DNA from: Epiperipatus broadwayi
Lineage: Eukaryota; Onychophora; Udeonychophora; Euonychophora; Peripatidae
Assembly (NCBI GenBank): GCA_028023455.1
Contig: JAQFVV010000032.1
Span: 560,001 to 624,000 of the forward strand
Length of the DNA stretch: 64,000 bases
Reading direction: 5' to 3'
Positions 59,955 to 64,000 of this stretch are shown in pieces. Each line of letters begins with the position of its first letter. Within the stretch, counting starts at the first letter, position 1. A model generated the notes under the pieces. The model ran no database searches. It was not told the DNA's origin and worked only from the letters and a program-made list of their open reading frames with translations. Position numbers and translations under genes: made by a program.

Positions 59955-60420
59955 AACGTCAGTCAACTGGGCGTATGCACAGAACCCGGGGAATTAGTGG
60001 GACTCCGCAATGAGTTATACATATATATGTATATCTTAAGAATTTTATTAACAGTTCTGATAACCACTGCTCAATTCAAACGCAGTTTGTCAAAACTTAA
60101 AATAATAATAAAAAAAACTATTTAAGATACACAATGGCTCAAAAAAGACTATCCAACATAACGTTGCTTTTTATAAAAAATAAATTAAGCGATAACTTAA
60201 ATTTAAGTGAGATAATAGACAAATTTGCTGAAATTAAAACACGGGAAATAGTATTATTATTTAGATGAGAATAAATAAATGTTGTATATGTTCTTTTTTT
60301 ATATTAAAAATTAAATATTTTATTTATTTATTCACTTTTTTATTTACTGAGGGCCCACTCCATATTTGTGCCCGTGGCCTCAAAATCTAATGATTGGCGC
60401 TAATCGTGAATAATATTAGA
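59955..60420 (+). mobile_element. hAT transposon remnant
   Basis: Contains the last exon-like part of a hAT transposase (60033-60268) followed by GAGGGCCCACTCCATATTTGTGCCCGTGGCCTCAAAATC (about 60349-60387), which resembles the GGGCCC..TTTGTGCCC.GGCCTC terminal sequence of hAT elements. At the left, GGGCGTATGCACAGAACCCGGGG and AGTGGGACTCC (59968-60006) could be the corresponding left end in reverse complement. An 8-bp target duplication was not identified, so the borders are approximate. Confidence 0.6.
60033..60268 (+). pseudogene. hAT transposase C-terminal dimerisation domain, one frameshift
   Basis: In one frame (from 60033) ILRILLTVLITTAQFKRSLSKLKIIIKK, and in another (to the stop at 60266-60268) KNYLRYTMAQKRLSNITLLFIKNKLSDNLNLSEIIDKFAEIKTRE. 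Together they match the hAT C-terminal dimerisation domain, whose hallmark is 'LL..PvT.A..ERSFSKLK.IK.YLRstM.Q.RL..LalLsIe'. The switch occurs in the A-run at 60107-60118, a typical slippage site. The conserved E of the ERSFSKLK block is K here. Upstream catalytic parts are gone. This is a clear but dead fragment. Confidence 0.85.
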
Positions 60421-61340
60421 TTATAGAATTACAGATCTTTCCGCAAAATAATATTTGCCTTCAATTGGAGGCAAATGTTATTAGTTGTCTTTGCAATTTT
60501 GTAGAAACTTATGAAAAAAAAATTAAGTATTATAGAATGAAGAAGTGTGAAGACATTGCATGTTATGTTATGCATGACCTTAAAGAATTTTACACTTGAA
60601 ATATATTACAATATTTTGTGTTGTAAAGTTCTAATATTATATATAAATAAAAAAAACTTTTGGGAAACATCATATTGTATTTTTAGACTGGATAAAATAT
60701 TTTTTTGTTAGCACAAAACTAATCATAGTATTGCAAATCTAATATTACAATGTAAAAAATAACTTCTATAAATAAAATCTGCTGAAATTTTAACTATTCT
60801 TTTTTATTCATAGGCTGAAAAGAAAATAACCTAACGTTTTTTATAATTTTTCATTCATTGTTTTATTGTTATCAGTATTTAAAATAATAATGCAAAAGAA
60901 ATGTTAACAAGAAACTCATAAAATGTCTATGACTTTATGCTACCAATCACGTTGTAAAAGTAATTCTAACTAATACAATAAGACACTGAATAAGAAAAAT
61001 TTCTATGACTGCAGTAGAACCACTGCCACCATGAGCTTCTGTGCAATGTATGCCATGCACAGGAGTGACCAAGTCAAGGGGTAGCCAAATTTATATATTT
61101 TTTTTATCTTCTACAAAAAAAAATGTTTTAAATTTTACTAATACATATTTTATATATTGATATTTATTTTCAATCTTGAATATAGACTATACTCTTTTTT
61201 GTTTTTAAGTTGATATAAACTATTGTAGAGTTTCAGAGAATCACTTTAATCTAATTTATCATTAATAAGTTATCAATCCAATTAAGTGAAATATTATTTT
61301 TTTAAAATATATCTTACTTTTTTTTTCCTCATATGTCATA
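60421..61340. other. AT-rich DNA, no recognised gene
   Basis: Nothing recognised; a GC-richer patch at 61010-61085 remains unexplained. Confidence 0.55.
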
Positions 61341-61425
61341 GCATCACCGGAACGCGAACCCACACCCGTCTGCAACCAACAATTTGCTTGCAAGGTGGGT
61401 GCAATGACCTCTTGGCTAACAATGC
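61341..61425 (-). tRNA. tRNA-like sequence or tRNA-derived SINE head
   Basis: On the minus strand an 85-nt segment begins GCATTGT and ends GTGATGC; these seven positions all pair (three by G-U). TAGCCAAGAGG fits the A box, GGTTCGCGTTCC approximates the B box, and TGGG TTCGCGT TCCG gives a T-arm. The D stem and anticodon arm do not fold cleanly because the middle (CACCTTGCAAGCAAATTGTTGGTTGC) is too long. A pseudo-tRNA or SINE head is therefore more likely than a working tRNA; no anticodon is assigned. Confidence 0.4.
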
Positions 61426-62367
61426 TTATTTACAGCTTAGATATATATTATTATGCCTTTTTATAAATAAACCTACATTCTCACTAAATTTAGGGATGGA
61501 TGGCATAATCCCAGTTCATACTTCTATTGTCATACATAACTTTATAATAATTTCATAAACATAAATGTTATCATGTCAGAATGGAAAACTAAACATTTAT
61601 CTGGTGTTCATGTACAATGCAGATGGTAAAAACAATGTAAATTAAAACAACAAAAACAATTAACTGGTTCATTAAATAAAAATATCAATACTATGATACT
61701 AGTGTTAAACAACTAAATAATAATGCTTTCTTTTTTTTTTCATTTTTCCTAGGTGTATTTATTAATTAACACAATCTTATTAATGTTTAGACAAAATATA
61801 ATTCACTAATGTCAAAAAATAAACTATTTAATAATAAAACAGTAACTATGCAAGGAACTACACCATTCATAGGTAAGTTTGTAGATATTTTCATATTTTG
61901 TATAGAATAGGATTATATTTTGCCTCTTTTTATAATAATAATTAAGATATGTACACATTCTTAACAGGGACAGCATAAGTTAATTTGCACACAGGCAGCA
62001 TTATCCTCTCAATATTTTTGAATGGCGCATTAAGTTTCCCACTTATACTTAAAAATATTTTCCATTTTAATGGCTTGAGCAGTTGCAGCATGATAACCAC
62101 TAGCAGCTGTTGACTCCTTGAATTTTTTTCTTTTTAAAATTGCATGAGCACTATAAGCATGACATCAACAGAAATTCTGGCATTTCTGGCTGTTTGAATT
62201 TCTTTTTAAAATGACATATCACAGGTTTATTTATTTTCTGCTTAATTTACTACACTGCATGAAGAAGACAAAGGCACAACATTCATTTTAGCAAGACTCT
62301 GGTGTAAAATGGACTAATAATGTCTCGATGATTCAAGGCATTCTTCCTGATAAAAATGTAATATTGT
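61426..62367. other. AT-rich DNA, no recognised gene
   Basis: Nothing recognised. Confidence 0.55.
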
Positions 62368-62766
62368 AAGTATTCAATTTTAATTTTTTTTTTTTTTTTG
62401 GTATTTTAATTTTTTCTATTATTTATATAGTATTATTTTATTTTATTTTTATTTGAGAAATTATAATTTATTAGTGTGCTTGCATTTGTATTAATGTATG
62501 TAGTATATAAATTATATGTGTATTCCAATATAGCATATTGGTTTATGTATAATATAATTTGGGGGCTCATAAGTATTCAATTTAAATTTTTTTATTTATT
62601 TGAATAGTATATTAAATTTTTCTATTATTTGCATAGTTTTATTATTTTTATAAATTATAGTTTATTAATGTGTTTGCATTTGTATTAGTGTGTGTAGTAT
62701 ATAAATTAAACTTATATTTTGATATAACATAGTGGTTTATGTACAATGTAATTTGGGGGTTCTGAT
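62368..62766. repeat. ~203-bp tandem duplication
   Basis: Unit 1 starts at AAGTATTCAATTTTAAT (62368) and unit 2 at AAGTATTCAATTTAAAT (62571). Both contain TTATTA.TGTG.TTGCATTTGTATTA, GTAGTATATAAATTA and GGTTTATGTA..AT.TAATTTGGGGG. A further partial match (TTTATTAATGTGTTTATATATGTATTATTGTGT) starts near 62822. Confidence 0.8.
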
Positions 62767-64000
62767 GCAAGTTTGAGGCAATCTTATTTTATAAACATAA
62801 TGATTCTCAAAAGATTTAATAATTTATTAATGTGTTTATATATGTATTATTGTGTTTGTGTTTGCACTTTCATATCTGCATTTGTATAACAAGTGATAAT
62901 TTGTATATTATTACAGAGCTGTGCAATGTAGATTTTAAGATTGATTATCAGATGTACAGAAAGGTTGCAATTGATAAAGCAATAACACAATTTACTGTAC
63001 ATAGTGTCAAGTCAAAATTTAAACAGTTAAAACCAATAAAGAGAGGTTTCAAGTGATGTATGTGATGATAGCCACAATTGTTATGTATACCACATGGAAT
63101 TGTATGCAAGCAAAGAATCAAATTCTGATTATTTCCTATGCTTTCATACTCATGCAGTGGAGTCAGTAGTTTTGCCACATCTTGCATCACATTATTTTCA
63201 AGTCTATAACTAGAAAATCAGCTATATGCAAATAAATTATATCTCTGTGGGATAATAAATATAATAAGATAGCCAACACTGGCATGCACAAAGAATATAA
63301 ACATCACTGGTGTACACAAAAAATATAAAATGACAAGATGAAACTAATTTTATCATTAATATAGAGAGCAACCTTTAATTTATAGTTTTGGATAGACAAG
63401 AAACCAATTTCTATGATGAAAAATGCATATCCAAACTTCTGGAAATGATTTACTTTGTATTTTTTATTAGAATGAATCTTTTTCTTATAGATACCTTGAG
63501 ATTTGTTAAGTTTTGGGATACAAGATAAAAATGAAGAATTCTTATGTGACTATTTTTGCAAATTCTGAAGGTATGGATTATTTCAAATAAAAGTATTATA
63601 TATGGTTTGAATAAGAATTTTGTGAGGAATACAAAGAAATAATCAATGAAGATTAATTTAAACTTAATTAATGATAAATTAGAAATTATGAACAAACAAT
63701 AAAGTAATAATTATTTCAGATGATGAAATTTCTTTTTTTCTTACTTTTTTAGTGGTGATCACTACTTACCTTAGCTTTATTGTTTTCCTTAGTTTATCTA
63801 GTTTTGATCAATGTAAAGCTTTTTGCTCTAACATTATAAAAACTGAAGTTATTGTGAAAATTGTGTATCAAGTCAGTTTTTTTAAAAATTCAATGTGGTG
63901 CTGAAGTCCCTTAAACTAGTTAAAAAACATACAATTTCTTTTATAGTATGTTAACTATATATTTTTAATTTTTTAATATTTTAGCACTATCAAAATTAGA
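62767..64000. other. AT-rich DNA, no recognised gene
   Basis: Nothing recognised apart from the partial third repeat near 62822. Open frames 62832-63056 and 62948-63190 overlap on opposite strands and show no motif. Confidence 0.55.

Noticed and set aside
62832-63190. Overlapping open frames on opposite strands (74 and 80 codons)
   Set aside because: Mutual shadows without motif; part lies in the degenerate third repeat copy.

Overview
This is a very AT-rich, gene-poor, repeat-rich stretch of a metazoan nuclear genome, most likely an invertebrate. I found no host protein-coding gene, rRNA gene or convincing functional tRNA gene. Every recognisable protein fragment comes from a transposable element: a Jockey-like LINE, an RTE-clade LINE, two copies of an L1/Tx1-like LINE, a Tigger/pogo DNA transposon, a hAT transposon, and a C-terminal piece of a KRBA2-like (Ginger-type) integrase. 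Long TA, ATT/AAT and CT microsatellites fit an intergenic or intronic region. The species cannot be named from the sequence. Layout: 1-0.5 kb, AT-rich repeat ending in a TGTAAC/GTTACA hairpin and a TA tract; 1.2-2.5 kb, decayed L1/Tx1-like LINE; 6.3 kb, back-to-back TAA/TTA tracts; 8.1-8.65 kb, minus-strand polyadenylated retrosequence; 9.5-12.8 kb, Jockey-like LINE ending in a long TTA tract; 13.5 kb, almost perfect foldback MITE; 17.9-22.3 kb, three direct copies of a 0.7-0.85 kb repeat; 25.4-26.8 kb, deleted Tigger element with TA target duplication; 27.0 kb, palindromic tRNA-like SINE; 28.6-29.5 kb, degenerate nested repeats ending beside a hammerhead-ribozyme-like motif. Second half: 34-37 kb, RTE LINE with its TGATGATGA end; 37.0-37.75 kb, tandem pair of a repeat with a decayed hammerhead-like core, other members at 46.4 and 52.4 kb; 40.6-41.1 kb, large foldback; 42.3 kb, second palindromic SINE; 43.6-48.6 kb, diverged segmental duplication with CT microsatellites at matching places; 49.3-50.8 kb, second L1/Tx1-like LINE; 52.9-54.4 kb, large palindrome of about 360-bp units; 55.2 kb, KRBA2-like remnant; 56.7-56.9 kb, tRNA-like SINE joined to the best hammerhead-like motif; 60.0-60.4 kb, hAT remnant; 61.3 kb, tRNA-like sequence; 62.4-62.8 kb, 203-bp tandem duplication. 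The most interesting signal is small self-cleaving-ribozyme candidates next to short retroposons. Two 44-nt minus-strand motifs (29501-29544 and 56836-56879) have the hammerhead core CTGATGA and GAAA, a closing stem I, a stem II hairpin, and a self-complementary stem III with no loop. Hammerheads that act as dimers in Penelope-like elements and some SINEs have this layout. A separate repeat family carries a decayed version of the core. These calls come from base-pairing read by eye; no folding or database search was run.
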